Source: Nocardia wallacei
Lineage (GTDB): Bacteria > Actinomycetota > Actinomycetes > Mycobacteriales > Mycobacteriaceae
Direction: 5' to 3'
NCBI RefSeq assembly: GCF_014466955.1
Contig: NZ_AP023396.1
Span: 3,410,001-3,474,000, forward strand
Length of the DNA: 64,000 nt
Shown here: positions 1 to 12,185 of the stretch, piece by piece
Position numbering within the stretch: the stretch's first letter is position 1
Layout of the letters: each line of letters opens with the position of its first letter
Program-made: the position numbers and the translations under genes
The notes under the pieces: model-generated
What the model saw: only the letters and a program-made list of their open reading frames with translations
What the model was told of the DNA's origin: nothing
The model's database searches: none

Positions 1-3000
1 TCCCAGCGGGAAGGTGGATCGCAAGGCGCTGCCCGCCCCGGCAGCGGCGCCGTCGGCGCGCTATCGGGCGCCGGGCACCCCCGAGGAGCGGGTGCTGGCC
101 ACGGTGTTCGCCGAAGTGCTGGGCGTGGACCGGGTCGGAGTGGACGACAGCTTCTTCGAATTGGGCGGAGACAGTATTCGATCCATCCAGGTGGTGTCGC
201 GGGCGCGGGCGCTGGGCGTGGTGGTGAGTACCCGCGAGGTGTTCGAACGCCGGACGGTGGCGGCGCTGGCCGCGGTGGCCGGTGGGCGCGCGGTGGATTC
301 GGTGCTGCGGGAACCGGCGGGCGCGGGCGTGGGCTGGATGCCGTTGCTGCCGGTGGCACGGTTCGTGCGGGAGCTGGGCGCCGGTTTCGACGGTTTCAAT
401 CAATCCATGGTGCTCGAGCTGCCGGTGGGTATCGACCGCGCGGGCCTGGTGGCGACGCTGTCAGCGGTCCTCGATCGCCATGACGCGCTGCGATCGCGCC
501 TGGTCGACGACGAGCGTGGCCCCGGCCTCGAGATCGCGCCGCCCGGCTCGGTGGATGCCGGGATGTGGCTGCATCGCGTCGAGGTGACCGATCCGCCGCC
601 CGCCGACGTGATCGCCGCGCAGCTCGAGGCGGCGGTCGGCCGGTTGGCTCCGGCGGCCGGGGTGATGATGCAGTTCGTGTGGTTCGACGCCGGTCCGGCG
701 GCCGCGGGACGGCTGGCGATCGTGGCGCACCATCTGGTGGTCGACGGTGTGTCGTGGCGAATCCTGCTGCCGGACTTGGCTTCCGCGTGGCATGCGGTGG
801 CGGCCGGAGCGCCGCCGGTGTTCGCACCGGCGGGGACATCTATGCGGCGCTGGGCGCACGGCCTGGCCGACGAGTCGACCCAGCCGCGGCGGGTGGCCGA
901 ACTTCCTCGGTGGCGTGCGGTTCTCGACGGGCCCGACCCGATGCTGGGCTCGCGGCCGCTGGATCCGGAGGTCGACGTCCTGTCCACCGTGCAGCACGTC
1001 GAGGTACCGATTCCGGTGGCCGAGACCGAGGCCCTGGTGACGACCCTGCCCGCGGTCTTCCACGGCGGTGTCGAGGACGGACTGCTGGCGGCTCTGACGG
1101 TGGCCCTCACGCGCTGGCGCCGGAATCGCGGGGTGTCCGAGGAGTCGGTGCTGCTTCGTCTGGAAGGGCATGGGCGCGAGGAGGATACCGTGGCGGGCGC
1201 CGATCTGTCGGGCACCGTCGGCTGGTTCACCACCATGTACCCGGTGCGGCTACGGGCCGCCGCGATCGACTGGGATCGACTCCGCGCGGGCGGCGACGCC
1301 GCGGGCGCCCTGATCAAATCGATCAAGGAGCAGTTGCGGGCGCTGCCGGACAAGGGCATCGGCTTCGGGCTGCTGCGCTACCTGAACCCCGAGACGGCCG
1401 CTGTCCTGCGACAGTTCCCCGCCGTCCAGATCGGGTTCAACTACCTCGGCCGGTTCACCTCGGCGGATCTGCTGCCGCACCGCTCGCAGGACGGCGGCTG
1501 GACGCCCGCGGGCGCCGCCGGACCGGTGATCACGCCGCTGGACCCCGCCCTGTCGGCGATGCCGGTGATGTCCGCGCTGGATGTGAGCGCCACGGTGATC
1601 GACACCGACACGGGTCCGGAGCTGCGGGCGGTGTTCGGCGCGCCCGCGGGGATCCTGTCGCGGTCGGAGGTGCGGGAGCTGGCCGAGCTGTGGCGTGATG
1701 CCGCGCTGGGATTGGCGCACCACGCCGCGACACCCGGTGCGGGCGGTTCGACACCGGCGGACCTGCCGCTGGTGACGTTGGCGCAGAGCGAGATCGAAGC
1801 CCTGGAGCGGCGATACCCGGGCCTGGTGGACGTGTGGCCGCCGACCTCGATGCAGTCGGGGTTACTGTTCCATCACGGGCTGGCGGACACCGGTTTCGAC
1901 GCCTATCACATGCAGGTGGTGTTCGGCCTGGCCGGGCCGGTCGACCCGGACCGGATGCGCGCGGCAGGCCAGGGTGTGCTCGACCGATATCCCACGCTGC
2001 GTGCGGGATTCGCGGCCGACTCGCACGGCGCACCCGTGCAGGTGATCGTCGATGCTGTCGAATTGCCTTGGAGCGCGGCGGATCTGCGCGACCTGGACGA
2101 GGCCGGACGAGAGGCGGCACTGCGGCGGCTGCTGGACGAGGATCGCCGGGCGCATTTCGACGTGACGACCCCGCCGCTGCTGCGGCTGACCTTGGTGCGC
2201 ACGGCCGAGCAGCGGTCGGAACTGATCGTCACCGCCCATCACGTCCTGCTGGACGGCTGGTCGCTGCCACTGCTGATCCGGGACCTGCTGCGGCTCTACG
2301 GTTCCGGCGGCGACCACCACCGCCTGCCCGCCGCGCCGGACTACCGGGAATTCCTGCGGTGGCTGCACCGGCAGGACCGCGACGCGGGCCTGCGGGCGTG
2401 GACGCGAGAACTCCAGGGGGTGCGCGAGCCCACCCTCCTCGCCGACAGTGCCGGAAAGCCCGATGGCGCCGCGACTGCGGAGGCGGCCGACGTCGAGCGG
2501 GTCGAGGTGGGGCTGGCCGACGAGACGGTCGCGGCACTGGGCCGACGGGCCAAGGCGCTCGGAGTCACGGTGAACACCATGGTCCAAGCGGCGTGGGGAC
2601 TCCTGCTGGCGGTGTCGACCGGTCGCCGCGACGTGATCGCCGGGGCGACCGTATCGGGTCGCCCGCCCGCGATACCGGGCGTGGATTCGATGGTCGGATT
2701 GTTCATCAACACCGTGCCCGTGCGGATGCGATTCGATCCGCGCGACACCGTCGCCACGATGCTGCGCGATCTGCAAGCCCGGCAGGCCGCTCTGCTGGAT
2801 CACCACCATGTCGGACTGAGTGAGATACATCAGGCCGTGGGGTTGCCCGTATTGTTCGATACCCTCATCGGATTCGAGTCCTATCCCGTCGACCAGGACG
2901 GGATCGGCAGCGGCGCCGCCGACAGTGGCATCACCCTCACCGGCGTGCGCTCGGACACCCCCTCGCACTACGCGGTCACGTTGGTCGCCCACGCCGTCCC

Positions 3001-6000
3001 GGCCGTGCGCCTGCATCTGGAATACCGCACCACGGTGTTCGATCGGCCCTCGGTCGAGGCGATGGCGCGCAGGCTGGCGCGGATCTTCGAACAACTGGCG
3101 GCGGATCCGGAGACCGCGCTGCGGTCGATCGATGTGCTCGGTGCCGACGAACGCGAATCGGTGCTGCGCCGATGGAACCGGACCAGCGCCGCGCTTCCCG
3201 ACGGCACCGTCGTAGCCCGGTTCCGGGAGCAGGTCGCGGCGACACCGGACGCGGTCGCCGTCGGGTGCGGCGAACTCGAGTTGACCTACCGCGAACTCGA
3301 CAGTCGCGCCGACGAACTCGCCCGCACCCTGATCGCGCGCGGCGTGCGCGCCGATGCCGTGGTCGCGGTGGCATTGCCGCGCTCGGTGGAATTGATCGTG
3401 GCGCTGCTCGCGGTGCTGAAAGCCGGTGGCGGATATCTGCCCATCGATCCGGCCTACCCGTCCGATCGGCTGGCGTTCGTCCTCGCCGACGCCGACCCGG
3501 TGATCGTCGTCACCGACCGAGCCGCCGCGAACATCCTGCCCGACAATGCGATTCCCCGGCTGCTGCTCGACGCCATGGATGCCGAACACGGGTCCGTCCC
3601 CGATCAGGTCGTCGCGGTGCGCCCGCAGAACCTGGCGTATCTGATCTACACGTCAGGTTCCACGGGCGTGCCGAAAGGGGTCGCGGTCACCCACCGGAAC
3701 GTGTCGGCATTCGCGGCCGCGCCCGGGTGGCGCGACGACGCGCACGGCAGCGTGCTGATGCATTCCTCGGTGGCCTTCGACGCCTCCACCTACGAGATCT
3801 GGGTGCCACTGCTGCGCGGCGGCCGGGTGGTCGTCGCTCCGGCCGACCACGCCGATATCGCGGCCCTGAGCCGGTTGCTGACCACGCACGCGGTCACCGC
3901 GGCGTTCTTCACCACCCGGCTGTTCGAAATACTCGCCGACGATCATCCCGAGGCGCTCGCCGCGCTTCGCGAGGTGTGGACCGGTGGCGAGGACATGCCG
4001 GCGGAGGTGTTCCGGCGGGCGGTCCGGAGCTCGGCCGATACCCGCGTCGTGCACGTGTACGGGCCGACGGAGACGACGACCTTCGCCGTCCGCAGGTCGT
4101 TCGAGGCCGCGGAATCCGTCCCGGGCACGTCCGTGCCGATCGGGCGACCGCTGGCGAACGTGCGTGTGTTCGTGCTGGATTCGTGGTTGTCGCCGGTTCC
4201 GGTCGGGGTGGCGGGTGAGTTGTATGTGGCGGGTGCGCAGCTGGCGCGGGGGTATCTGGGTCGGGCGGGGTTGACGGCGTCGCGGTTTGTGGCGGATCCG
4301 TTCGGTGTGGGTGGGCGGTTGTATCGGACGGGTGATGTGGTGCGGTGGAATGTGGTGGGGGAGTTGGAGTTCGTGGGGCGGGTTGATGATCAGGTGAAGA
4401 TTCGTGGTTTCCGGGTGGAGCCGGGTGAGGTGGAAGCGGCGCTGGCGCAGCATCCCTCGGTGTCGCAGGCGGTGGTGCTGGCCCGTGCGACCGGCTCCGG
4501 CGGCAAGCAGCTGATCGCGTATGTGGTTGCCGATGGCGAGCCGCTCGAAGGCGGCGATGTGCGTCGATGGGTCTCCGATCGGCTGCCGGAATTCATGGTG
4601 CCGAGCGTGGTGACGGTGATCGACTCGGTGCCGTTGACCGTGAACGGGAAACTGGATCGCGCGGCCCTGCCGCAGCCCGAACTCACCTCCTCGGCGCGCT
4701 ATCGAGCTCCGGGCACCGAGCGCGAACGGGTCCTGGCCGAGTTGTTCGCCGAGGTGCTCGGGCTCGAGCGGGTCGGCGTGGACGACAGCTTCTTCGAGCT
4801 GGGCGGGCACTCGCTGCTGGCGACTCGGTTGGTGAGCCGAATCCGCGCGGTTCTAGGGGTCGAGGTAACGATCCGGACGGTGTTCGATGCCCCGGCGGTC
4901 ACGCAGCTGGCGACCCGGCTGGACGGCGGCGCGGAGGTGCGACCGGCGCTCACGGTGCGGGCGCGGCCGGACATCGTGCCGCTGTCGTTCGCGCAGCGGC
5001 GGTTGTGGTTCGTCCATCGGCTCGAAGGTCCTTCGCCGACATACAACATCCCGCTGGCCGCGTGGATGCGGGGCACATTCGATCCGGCGGCGTTCGTGCG
5101 GGCGGTGGGTGATGTCGTCGCGCGGCACGAGAGTTTGCGGACGGTTTTCGCCGAGGTCGACGGTGTGCCCGCGCAGCGGGTGCTCGAGGTCGCGGAACTC
5201 GAACCGCCGGTGACCGTCTCGGATGTGGATCCCGGCGCCCTCGACGCGGCCGTGACCTCGGCGATGGCGTACCGGTTCGATCTGTCGGCCGAAATCCCGA
5301 TCCGCGCCACAGTCCTTCGCACCGGCTCCGGCGACAGCGTGCTGGTGTTGGTGCTCCACCACATCGCCGGTGACGGCTGGTCGATGACGCCCCTGCTGCG
5401 CGATCTGGCCGTCGCTTACACGGCACGGCTGCACCAGCACGCGCCGGACTGGGCGCCGCTGCCGGTGCAGTACGTGGATTACACGTTATGGCAACAGGAT
5501 TGGCTGGGATCGACCACCGACCCCGACAGCGTCGTCGCCCGGCAGTTCGACTATTGGCGCCGGGAGCTCGACGGCCTGCCGGAGGAGTTGCGGCTGCCGA
5601 CCGACCGGCCGCGGCCACGCGTGGCCTCCTACCGCGGTGATCTGGTGCCGTTCGACATCGACGCCCGGACCAGGGCGGACGTGGAACGGCTGGCCGCTCG
5701 CGAAGGTGCGACGGTGTCGATGGCGCTGCAGTCGGCGCTGGTCGTCCTGCTGGCCAAACTCGGTGCGGGAGAGGATATTCCGATCGGGTCGCCGATCGCG
5801 GGACGTACCGACGAGGCGGTCGCCGACCTGGTGGGCTTCTTCGTCAACACCTGGGTGCTGCGCGCGCAGGTCTCCGCCGCGGCGGCGTTCACCGAGATCC
5901 TGGGACAGGTCCGGGCCAAAGCGTTGGCGGCCTACGAGAACCAGGACGCGCCGTTCGAACTGCTGGTGGAACTGCTCAACCCGGCCCGCTCGGCGGCGCG

Positions 6001-9000
6001 GCACCCGCTGTTCCAGGTGACACTCGCATTCCAGAACAACGCCCTGCCGACGGTCGAGTTGCCGGATGTCGAACTCCGGCCCTACCCCACGACCGTGTCG
6101 ACCGCGCGATTCGACCTGTTCTTCAATATCTCCGACGCTCCGGCCGGTCACCCGTGGCACGGTTTCGTCGAGTACGCGACCGAACTGTTCGACCGGTCGA
6201 CGGTCGAGACGATGGTGGCGCGACTGCTGCGGCTGCTGCGGGAGCTGGTGTCGAATCCGGACACCCCGGTCGGGGCCATCGATGTGCTCCGGGACGACGA
6301 GCGCGAGACGGTGCTGCGGCGGTGGAACGACACCACCGCCCCGGTGGCCGCGGATGCCACCCTCATCGGCTTGTTCGAGGCACAGGCCGCCCGGACCCCC
6401 ACCGCGCCCGCGGTGATCCATGGCGACGACGAGGTGGTCTACGGTGAGCTCGACCGCCGCGCCGATCGGCTCGCGCGGCTGCTGACCGCGCGCGGAGTGG
6501 GCCCGGATACCGTGGTGGCGGTCGCGTTGCCGCGGTCGGCGGAGTTGCTCACGGCAATGCTGGCCGTGCTGAAGGCCGGTGGCGGATATCTGCCGATCGA
6601 TCCGGCGTATCCGTCGGATCGGCTGGCGTTCATCCTCGCCGACGCCGGACCCGTGCTGGTCGTAACCGATGCCGAGACCGGAAAGATGCTGCCGGACAAC
6701 GGGTTGGCGCGCCTGCACGTCGACGCGCTCGGCACTCCCGAGGCCCAGGGCGGTGGCCGGGCCGCTTCGGTGCGGCCGGAGAATCTGGCGTATCTGATCT
6801 ACACGTCCGGTTCGACCGGCGTGCCGAAAGGGGTCGAGGTGAGCCACCGCAATGTGGCGAACTTCGTGTCGCAGGTGCGGCCGATATCCGCCGAGGACCG
6901 AATGCTGGTGCATTCGTCGGTGGCATTCGACGCCTCGACCTATGAGATCTGGCCCGCCCTGTGCCGCGGAGCGACGCTGGTGCTGGCGGGTGAGCAGCGC
7001 TCCGATCCGGCCGAGATCGCGCGATTGGCCGAGACCCGGTCGGTGACATCGATGTTCGCGACCCCGCCCCTGCTCTCGGCGCTGATGGAGCACGTCGGAA
7101 CGCGATCCGGCGGTCCGCTGCGGACGCTGAGGCGAATTCTTTCCGGCGGCGCCGAACTGACGTCGAGTATGGTCCGCGAACTCACCGCCGAATACCCGGA
7201 CATCGCTGTCGCCAACGGTTACGGACCCACCGAGACGACCGTCTACGTCACCAGGTACGACTTCGGCAAGACCGTCGACGGAGTCGTCCCGATCGGCAGC
7301 CCCATCGGGAATGTGCGGGTGTACGTCCTGGATTCGGGATTGGCGCCGGTTCCGGTCGGGGTGGCCGGGGAGTTGTACGTGGCGGGCACGCAAGTGGCGC
7401 GCGGTTACCACGCGCGGTTCGGGACGACGGCCGCGCGATTCGTGGCCGATCCGTTCGGCTCGGGCGGCCGGTTGTATCGCACGGGCGATGTGGTCCGGTG
7501 GAATGCCGAGGGGAAGCTGGAGTTCGTCGGCCGTGTCGACGATCAGGTGAAGATCCGCGGTTTCCGGGTCGAGATCGGCGAGGTGGAAAACGCGCTGGCG
7601 CAACATCCTTCGGTCGCACAGGCCGTGGTGGTGGCCCGGGACACCGGCACCGGTGACAAGCAGCTGGTCGGATACGTGGTCGCCGACAAAGCGGGGCCGG
7701 TGGTCGGTCAGGACGAACTGGTGGGGCAGTGGCAGCAGATATACGACGAGTTGTACGCGGCCGCCGGTGACGCCGCCGACGGCCCGGGGTTCGGCGCGGA
7801 CTTCGGCGGCTGGAACAGCAGTTTCACCGGGGCGCCGATTCCGGCGGAGCAGATGCGGGAATGGCGGCTGGCCACCGTCGAGCGCATCAGGGAACTGGCG
7901 CCGCGCCGGGTGCTCGAGATAGGCGTGGGTTCGGGACTGTTGCTGTCGCAGCTCGCCCCGGAATGCGAAGAGTACTGGGCCACAGACTTTTCCGCGCCCA
8001 CCATAGCCACGCTCCGCAAGCAGCTGGACGCGCTGGGCGCCGGGTGGTGCGAACGTGTCCGGGTGAGCGTTCGGGCCGCCGACGATACCGATGACCTGCC
8101 CGAAGGGCATTTCGACACCGTGGTGCTGAACTCGGTGATCCAATATTTCCCCGGCGAGAGCTATCTCCGTACGGTCCTCGAACGCCTGGGCAGACTGCTG
8201 GCTCCCGGCGGCGCGGTCTTCATCGGTGACGTGCGCAATGCCGCGCTGCTCGAGGAGTTCGCCACCGCGGTGCAGATCGCGCGCGACGGCGGCGCCGACC
8301 CGGCGGCCGTGCGGGCCCGCGTGCGCCGGGACATCGCCGCCGAACAGGAACTGCTGCTGGCGCCGGAGTATTTCGTCGGATTATGCGACACCGCAACCGG
8401 TTTCGACGCGGTCGATATCCAGTTGCAGCGCGGTTACGCGGTGAACGAGCTGACCCGGTATCGCTACGACGTGGTGCTGCGCAAGTCGGCGCAGGCTCGG
8501 CTGTCGGTGGCCGCACTGCCGGCAACCGAATTCCGGGATCGCGGCTCGCTGCACACACTCCTGGGTGCGCTCGGGTCCGGCGGAATTCGGGTCACGGGTA
8601 TCCCGCATATCGGCTTGATCGGTCAGGTCGACGCGGCGCGCGGAATCCGGGATGGTTCGCCGGTGACCTCCGCCGAACCCCTCGCGGTCGATTTCGAAGG
8701 TGTCCTCGGCGTCGACGAGCGCTCGGACACGGCATTGCTGCCCGAGGAACTGCACGCACTGGGACAACGCTTCGGCTACCGCACGGCGGTCACCTGGTCG
8801 GCCGAGAGCGGCCGGATGGACGCGGTGTTCCTCGATACTTCGACTGCTGCGGGTCGCTCGCTGACCGACATATATCTGCCGCCGAATGCGGTGGGTGAGG
8901 ACCTCACCGCCTACGCCAACAATCCACGGGCCGGACTGCTGGCCGCCGACGTGCGCAGGTGGGTCGGCGAGCGCATACCCGAATTCATGGTGCCGGCGGT

Positions 9001-10069
9001 GGTCATGGTGATCGAGTCGATGCCACTGACCTCGAGCGGAAAACCCGACCGCAAGGCCTTGCCGGACCCCGAGTTCGCCGCCGCGAACGAATACCGGGCG
9101 CCGGGCACCGAGCGAGAGCGCGTGCTGGCCGAGTTATTCGCCGAGATCCTGGGCCTCGATCGGGTCGGCATCGATGACGACTTCTTCGCGCTGGGCGGGC
9201 ACTCGCTGCTGGCGACCCGCCTCACCAGCCGGATCCGGGTGGCGCTCGGAGTGGAGGTTCCGGTCAGGCTGATCTTCGACGCCCCGACGGTCGCCCGATT
9301 GGCCGCTCGGCTCGAGGACGGCACGGAATTCGGCACGGATTTCGATCCGGTGCTGGTGCTGAAGAACTCCGGAACGCGCGAACCGCTGTGGTGCCTGCCG
9401 CCCGGCGGCGGTCTCGGCTGGTTCTACCAGCAACTGGGGCCGCAGCTGCCGGACCGGCCGATCCACGCCGTCCAATCCCGCGGTCTGGACGGCGGGCCAA
9501 TGGCGACCTCGTTCGAGGACATGATCGAGGACTACACCGAGCGGATTCTCGCGATGCAGGGCGAGGGCCCGTACTTCCTGCTGGGCTGGTCCTACGGCGG
9601 AATCGTCGCGCACGCGCTGGCGCAGCGGCTCACCGAACGCGGAAAGCCGGTCGGATTCCTCGGCGTCGTCGACAGCAAGCCGCCGACACCGGCGGCCGAC
9701 CAGCCGGACGTCTCCGAACAAGACGCCCTGGCCAGCCTGCGAGAGTGGATGGCCGACCGCTTCGGCGAGCACCTCGAGGCCCCGGTCGTGCAGGAACTGG
9801 CGCAGCGCGCGGCGCGGGTCCTCATCAACAGCAGCACATTGCTGCAGGGCTACGTCGCACCCCGCTACGAAGGTGATCTCACGATATTCGGCGCAGCCCT
9901 GGACGCCGACGGCGATCCACTCCCCGATTTCGCCGACGACCTCGAACAAGCCTGGCGTCCACATATCGGCGGACGTGTGCGCGTGCTCGAAGTGGACTGC
10001 GCCCACGGAGATTTCGACCGCCCCGAGCACATGAGCACCGTGGGCCGCCTGCTGAACGACCTCCTGTAA
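1..10069 (+). CDS. Nonribosomal peptide synthetase, C-terminal part (5' end outside window)
   Basis: Partial NRPS; the frame is open from base 2, so the ATG at 14 is internal. Residues are counted from base 14. The window opens in the A10 motif ([11 protein letters not shown]). Then follow: T (LGGDS, Ser about 54); E (HHLVVDG about 239); C of the D-L type (HHVLLDGW about 742); A (TSGSTG about 1213); T (LGGHS, Ser about 1600); L-L type C (HHIAGDGW about 1782); A (TSGSTG about 2264) with an N-methyltransferase inserted between A8 and A10 (VLEIGVGSG about 2633); T (Ser about 3064); and TE (GWSYGG, Ser about 3193, with DCAHGDF as probable His). It should add a D residue, an L residue and an N-methyl L residue, then release the peptide. 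My reading of the A-domain pocket residues gives DAYFVTVTF and DAYFISGVY; I cannot assign a substrate to either. Exporter and flavoenzyme genes follow on the same strand. Confidence 0.95.
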   Translation, partial: PSGKVDRKALPAPAAAPSARYRAPGTPEERVLATVFAEVLGVDRVGVDDSFFELGGDSIRSIQVVSRARALGVVVSTREVFERRTVAALAAVAGGRAVDSVLREPAGAGVGWMPLLPVARFVRELGAGFDGFNQSMVLELPVGIDRAGLVATLSAVLDRHDALRSRLVDDERGPGLEIAPPGSVDAGMWLHRVEVTDPPPADVIAAQLEAAVGRLAPAAGVMMQFVWFDAGPAAAGRLAIVAHHLVVDGVSWRILLPDLASAWHAVAAGAPPVFAPAGTSMRRWAHGLADESTQPRRVAELPRWRAVLDGPDPMLGSRPLDPEVDVLSTVQHVEVPIPVAETEALVTTLPAVFHGGVEDGLLAALTVALTRWRRNRGVSEESVLLRLEGHGREEDTVAGADLSGTVGWFTTMYPVRLRAAAIDWDRLRAGGDAAGALIKSIKEQLRALPDKGIGFGLLRYLNPETAAVLRQFPAVQIGFNYLGRFTSADLLPHRSQDGGWTPAGAAGPVITPLDPALSAMPVMSALDVSATVIDTDTGPELRAVFGAPAGILSRSEVRELAELWRDAALGLAHHAATPGAGGSTPADLPLVTLAQSEIEALERRYPGLVDVWPPTSMQSGLLFHHGLADTGFDAYHMQVVFGLAGPVDPDRMRAAGQGVLDRYPTLRAGFAADSHGAPVQVIVDAVELPWSAADLRDLDEAGREAALRRLLDEDRRAHFDVTTPPLLRLTLVRTAEQRSELIVTAHHVLLDGWSLPLLIRDLLRLYGSGGDHHRLPAAPDYREFLRWLHRQDRDAGLRAWTRELQGVREPTLLADSAGKPDGAATAEAADVERVEVGLADETVAALGRRAKALGVTVNTMVQAAWGLLLAVSTGRRDVIAGATVSGRPPAIPGVDSMVGLFINTVPVRMRFDPRDTVATMLRDLQARQAALLDHHHVGLSEIHQAVGLPVLFDTLIGFESYPVDQDGIGSGAADSGITLTGVRSDTPSHYAVTLVAHAVPAVRLHLEYRTTVFDRPSVEAMARRLARIFEQLAADPETALRSIDVLGADERESVLRRWNRTSAALPDGTVVARFREQVAATPDAVAVGCGELELTYRELDSRADELARTLIARGVRADAVVAVALPRSVELIVALLAVLKAGGGYLPIDPAYPSDRLAFVLADADPVIVVTDRAAANILPDNAIPRLLLDAMDAEHGSVPDQVVAVRPQNLAYLIYTSGSTGVPKGVAVTHRNVSAFAAAPGWRDDAHGSVLMHSSVAFDASTYEIWVPLLRGGRVVVAPADHADIAALSRLLTTHAVTAAFFTTRLFEILADDHPEALAALREVWTGGEDMPAEVFRRAVRSSADTRVVHVYGPTETTTFAVRRSFEAAESVPGTSVPIGRPLANVRVFVLDSWLSPVPVGVAGELYVAGAQLARGYLGRAGLTASRFVADPFGVGGRLYRTGDVVRWNVVGELEFVGRVDDQVKIRGFRVEPGEVEAALAQHPSVSQAVVLARATGSGGKQLIAYVVADGEPLEGGDVRRWVSDRLPEFMVPSVVTVIDSVPLTVNGKLDRAALPQPELTSSARYRAPGTERERVLAELFAEVLGLERVGVDDSFFELGGHSLLATRLVSRIRAVLGVEVTIRTVFDAPAVTQLATRLDGGAEVRPALTVRARPDIVPLSFAQRRLWFVHRLEGPSPTYNIPLAAWMRGTFDPAAFVRAVGDVVARHESLRTVFAEVDGVPAQRVLEVAELEPPVTVSDVDPGALDAAVTSAMAYRFDLSAEIPIRATVLRTGSGDSVLVLVLHHIAGDGWSMTPLLRDLAVAYTARLHQHAPDWAPLPVQYVDYTLWQQDWLGSTTDPDSVVARQFDYWRRELDGLPEELRLPTDRPRPRVASYRGDLVPFDIDARTRADVERLAAREGATVSMALQSALVVLLAKLGAGEDIPIGSPIAGRTDEAVADLVGFFVNTWVLRAQVSAAAAFTEILGQVRAKALAAYENQDAPFELLVELLNPARSAARHPLFQVTLAFQNNALPTVELPDVELRPYPTTVSTARFDLFFNISDAPAGHPWHGFVEYATELFDRSTVETMVARLLRLLRELVSNPDTPVGAIDVLRDDERETVLRRWNDTTAPVAADATLIGLFEAQAARTPTAPAVIHGDDEVVYGELDRRADRLARLLTARGVGPDTVVAVALPRSAELLTAMLAVLKAGGGYLPIDPAYPSDRLAFILADAGPVLVVTDAETGKMLPDNGLARLHVDALGTPEAQGGGRAASVRPENLAYLIYTSGSTGVPKGVEVSHRNVANFVSQVRPISAEDRMLVHSSVAFDASTYEIWPALCRGATLVLAGEQRSDPAEIARLAETRSVTSMFATPPLLSALMEHVGTRSGGPLRTLRRILSGGAELTSSMVRELTAEYPDIAVANGYGPTETTVYVTRYDFGKTVDGVVPIGSPIGNVRVYVLDSGLAPVPVGVAGELYVAGTQVARGYHARFGTTAARFVADPFGSGGRLYRTGDVVRWNAEGKLEFVGRVDDQVKIRGFRVEIGEVENALAQHPSVAQAVVVARDTGTGDKQLVGYVVADKAGPVVGQDELVGQWQQIYDELYAAAGDAADGPGFGADFGGWNSSFTGAPIPAEQMREWRLATVERIRELAPRRVLEIGVGSGLLLSQLAPECEEYWATDFSAPTIATLRKQLDALGAGWCERVRVSVRAADDTDDLPEGHFDTVVLNSVIQYFPGESYLRTVLERLGRLLAPGGAVFIGDVRNAALLEEFATAVQIARDGGADPAAVRARVRRDIAAEQELLLAPEYFVGLCDTATGFDAVDIQLQRGYAVNELTRYRYDVVLRKSAQARLSVAALPATEFRDRGSLHTLLGALGSGGIRVTGIPHIGLIGQVDAARGIRDGSPVTSAEPLAVDFEGVLGVDERSDTALLPEELHALGQRFGYRTAVTWSAESGRMDAVFLDTSTAAGRSLTDIYLPPNAVGEDLTAYANNPRAGLLAADVRRWVGERIPEFMVPAVVMVIESMPLTSSGKPDRKALPDPEFAAANEYRAPGTERERVLAELFAEILGLDRVGIDDDFFALGGHSLLATRLTSRIRVALGVEVPVRLIFDAPTVARLAARLEDGTEFGTDFDPVLVLKNSGTREPLWCLPPGGGLGWFYQQLGPQLPDRPIHAVQSRGLDGGPMATSFEDMIEDYTERILAMQGEGPYFLLGWSYGGIVAHALAQRLTERGKPVGFLGVVDSKPPTPAADQPDVSEQDALASLREWMADRFGEHLEAPVVQELAQRAARVLINSSTLLQGYVAPRYEGDLTIFGAALDADGDPLPDFADDLEQAWRPHIGGRVRVLEVDCAHGDFDRPEHMSTVGRLLNDLL

Positions 10070-10074
10070 CCGCG

Positions 10075-10099
10075 GGCCGCCGGTCGCGCCTCGGTGGCC
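10075..10099. terminator. Hairpin after NRPS1
   Basis: A 9-bp stem (GGCCGCCGG against TCGGTGGCC, two G-U pairs) with a 7-nt loop starts 6 bp after the NRPS1 stop. There is no T tract, which is common for actinobacterial terminators. It could separate NRPS1 transcription from the ABC transporter promoter. Confidence 0.4.
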
Positions 10100-10163
10100 G
10101 ATACCTATCCGCGTGCCGGAGTGGGGTCGGCGGGAGTCTCAGGCTGATGTGGACGGGTTGCGG

Positions 10164-10217
10164 CACCGGTACTCGGTGATACTATCTACCGGTAGTCGGT
10201 AGCACCGAGTACCGGCG
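10164..10217. promoter_or_regulatory. Nested palindromic operator upstream of the ABC transporter genes
   Basis: Two 13-nt arms form a perfect inverted repeat: CCGGTACTCGGTG at 10166-10178 and CACCGAGTACCGG at 10203-10215. Each arm is itself a partial dyad of the form CACCG-N5-CGG. Between them lies the perfect palindrome CTACCGGTAG (10186-10195) in an AT-richer stretch (ATACTATCTA) that could hold a -10 box. This is the layout expected for a repressor-controlled exporter promoter. No regulator gene is adjacent, so the repressor is unknown. Confidence 0.55.
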
Positions 10218-10276
10218 AGGCCGGGCGGCTCGGAAAGCCGCACCTCGAAATTCCGGGAAGAAGGACGAACATCAGC

Positions 10277-11056
10277 ATGCCCATCGAAGAAGCGATCCGG
10301 GTGCGGGGCCTGGAGAAGTCGTACAAGGAGGTGAAAGTGCTGCGCGGCGTGGACTTCGACGTCGAGCGCGGCAGCATTTTCGCCCTGCTCGGGTCGAACG
10401 GCGCGGGCAAGACCACGATCGTGCGAATCCTGTGCACTCTGCTCGGAGCGGATGCGGGGACGGCGAGCGTCAACGGATTCGATATCGCCACGCAAGCGGC
10501 GGAGGTCCGCGAATCCTTCAGTCTCACCGGTCAATTCGCCGCCGTCGATGAAATTCTCAGCGGGCGGGAGAATCTCGTGCTGGTCGCCCGGCTGCGGCAT
10601 GTGCGCAATCCCGGCGCGATCGCGGACGATCTGCTGGAACGATTCGCGCTGACGGGCGCGGCCTCGCGAAAGGTCGCGACATATTCCGGTGGTATGCGCC
10701 GCCGGCTCGATATCGCGATGAGTCTCATCGGGAGCCCGCCGGTCATTTTCCTCGACGAACCGACCACGGGACTCGACCCGCAGGCTCGCATCGACGTGTG
10801 GGAGGCCGTGCGGGAACTGGCCGGGCAGGGCACGACCGTGCTGCTCACGACGCAGTATCTGGACGAGGCCGAGCAGCTCGCCGACCGGATCGCCATCCTG
10901 CACCAGGGCCGGATCATCGTGAACGGCACGCTCGCCGAACTGAAGCAGATGCTCCCGCCCGCCGAGATCGAGTACATCGAGAAACAGCCGACCCTCGAGG
11001 ACATCTTCCTCACCCTCGTCGGCGACGAAGCACCGATGCGTAAGGACGCTCAATGA
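10277..11056 (+). CDS. Daunorubicin-resistance-type ABC transporter ATP-binding protein (DrrA-like)
   Basis: Cytoplasmic ATPase subunit, 259 residues, of a two-gene DrrAB-type exporter. Visible motifs are Walker A (GSNGAGKTT, about residues 38-46), the ABC signature (YSGGMRRRLD, about 135-145), Walker B (VIFLDEPTTGLDP) and a switch region around LLTTQYLDEA. The C-terminal tail (PTLEDIFLTLVG) is typical of DrrA-family ATPases. The length is shorter than the usual 310-330 residues because the C-terminal regulatory part is brief. The ATG at 10277 follows a purine-rich GGAAGAAGGA stretch. Its stop overlaps the permease start by ATGA, so the two are translationally coupled. Its position after NRPS1 suggests export of, or self-resistance to, the NRPS1 product. 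That role is inferred. Confidence 0.92.
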   Translation: MPIEEAIRVRGLEKSYKEVKVLRGVDFDVERGSIFALLGSNGAGKTTIVRILCTLLGADAGTASVNGFDIATQAAEVRESFSLTGQFAAVDEILSGRENLVLVARLRHVRNPGAIADDLLERFALTGAASRKVATYSGGMRRRLDIAMSLIGSPPVIFLDEPTTGLDPQARIDVWEAVRELAGQGTTVLLTTQYLDEAEQLADRIAILHQGRIIVNGTLAELKQMLPPAEIEYIEKQPTLEDIFLTLVGDEAPMRKDAQ

Positions 11057-11814
11057 GAACGCATTTCCTCGCCGACACCGCCGTGCTGCTGGGACGGTCG
11101 CTGCGCCACATCACGCGCAGCGTGGACACCATCATCACCACCACGATCACCCCGATCGCGTTGATGCTGCTCTTCGTCTACGTTTTCGGCGGAGCGATCG
11201 AGTCCGGGTCGGATTCGTACGTGACCTACCTGCTGCCCGGCATTCTGCTCATCACGATCGCCTCGGGCATCTCCTACACCGCGTTCCGCCTCTTCCTGGA
11301 TATGCAGGGCGGCATTTTCGAGCGCTTCCAGTCCATGCCGATCGCGCGGTCGTCGGTGCTGTGGGCGCACGTACTGACCTCGCTCGTCGCCAATGTCATC
11401 TCACTGGTGGTCGTGGTGCTGGTCGCGCTGCTCATGGGATTCCGTTCCGGCGCGGGGATTCTGGCGTGGCTCGCGGTCGCGGGTGTGCTGCTGCTGTTCA
11501 CGCTCGCGCTGACGTGGATCGCGGTGATACCCGGCCTCACCGCGAAGTCGGCCGACGGCGCGAGCGCGTTCTCCTACCCGCTGATCTTCCTGCCGATGAT
11601 CAGCTCGGCCTTCGTGCCCACCGATTCGATGCCCGGGCCGGTGCGCGCGTTCGCCGAGCACCAGCCCGTGACCTCGATCGTCGATACCGTCCGCGCCCTG
11701 CTCACCCGGCAGCCGGTTGGCGCCGACATCTGGATCGCCCTGGGGTGGTGTCTCGGCATCGTGGTGATCGCGTACTTCTTCGCGATCGCGGCGTACCGCC
11801 GCAAGATATCCTGA
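11053..11814 (+). CDS. DrrB-like ABC transporter permease
   Basis: Membrane subunit of the exporter, 253 residues, in the ABC-2 permease family. The hydrophobic segments are consistent with six transmembrane helices: one around LMLLFVYVFGGAI, one around YLLPGILLITIASG, then VISLVVVVLVALLMG, LAVAGVLLLFTLALTWIAVI, YPLIFLPMISSAFVP and a final IVVIAYFFAIAAYRR. The conserved 'LP...F.P...MP' stretch of DrrB proteins is visible (LPMISSAFVPTDSMPGPVRAFAEHQP), followed by a 'TSIVDTVRALL' segment. The start codon overlaps the ATPase stop (ATGA). It should pair with the upstream ATPase to export a hydrophobic peptide or drug. Confidence 0.92.
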   Translation: MRTHFLADTAVLLGRSLRHITRSVDTIITTTITPIALMLLFVYVFGGAIESGSDSYVTYLLPGILLITIASGISYTAFRLFLDMQGGIFERFQSMPIARSSVLWAHVLTSLVANVISLVVVVLVALLMGFRSGAGILAWLAVAGVLLLFTLALTWIAVIPGLTAKSADGASAFSYPLIFLPMISSAFVPTDSMPGPVRAFAEHQPVTSIVDTVRALLTRQPVGADIWIALGWCLGIVVIAYFFAIAAYRRKIS

Positions 11815-12185
11815 CCGGCTCCGGTTCGCGGGCGCCGGTGCCGCCCGCGCGAATTCGATGAGTGGACGTGTCATCTGGTCGGGAACCCTACCACTGGGTG
11901 GTCGATTGACTTAATCTACTGACGACCTGGAGAACGGATCTCAGAAGATGGCACTTCCCAGCGCATCTGGTGACTCGAGGATGAACGACCACTCCCGTGC
12001 GTGGATCGCGCTCGGTTCGGACGTGGTCACACGACTATGCCCTGGAGTTTCGCGGTAGCGAGAATATTCCCGTAGCGCCGGAAAGCGCTGTCTCGCAAGG
12101 TCTCCGGACCATTGCGCCGTTCCCGCGTCCCATTTCGAATTCTCGGATCGTCGTCCTGCGCGCGATCCCTTTCCTGGAGTTTTCC
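11815..12185. other. Intergenic region upstream of the flavoenzyme pair
   Basis: These 371 bp hold no convincing gene. A small dyad (ACCAC-TGG-GTGGT, 11890-11902) lies just before a TTGACT hexamer (11906-11911) in the only AT-rich patch, so a promoter or operator is plausible. No good -10 box was found at normal spacing. Open frames extend upstream of 12186 in the phase of the next gene, but their translation is not protein-like. Confidence 0.3.

Noticed and set aside
11997..12185. Upstream extension of the FAD-linked oxidase
   Set aside because: The extra 63 residues are not family-like, and the GGAG site points to the ATG at 12186.
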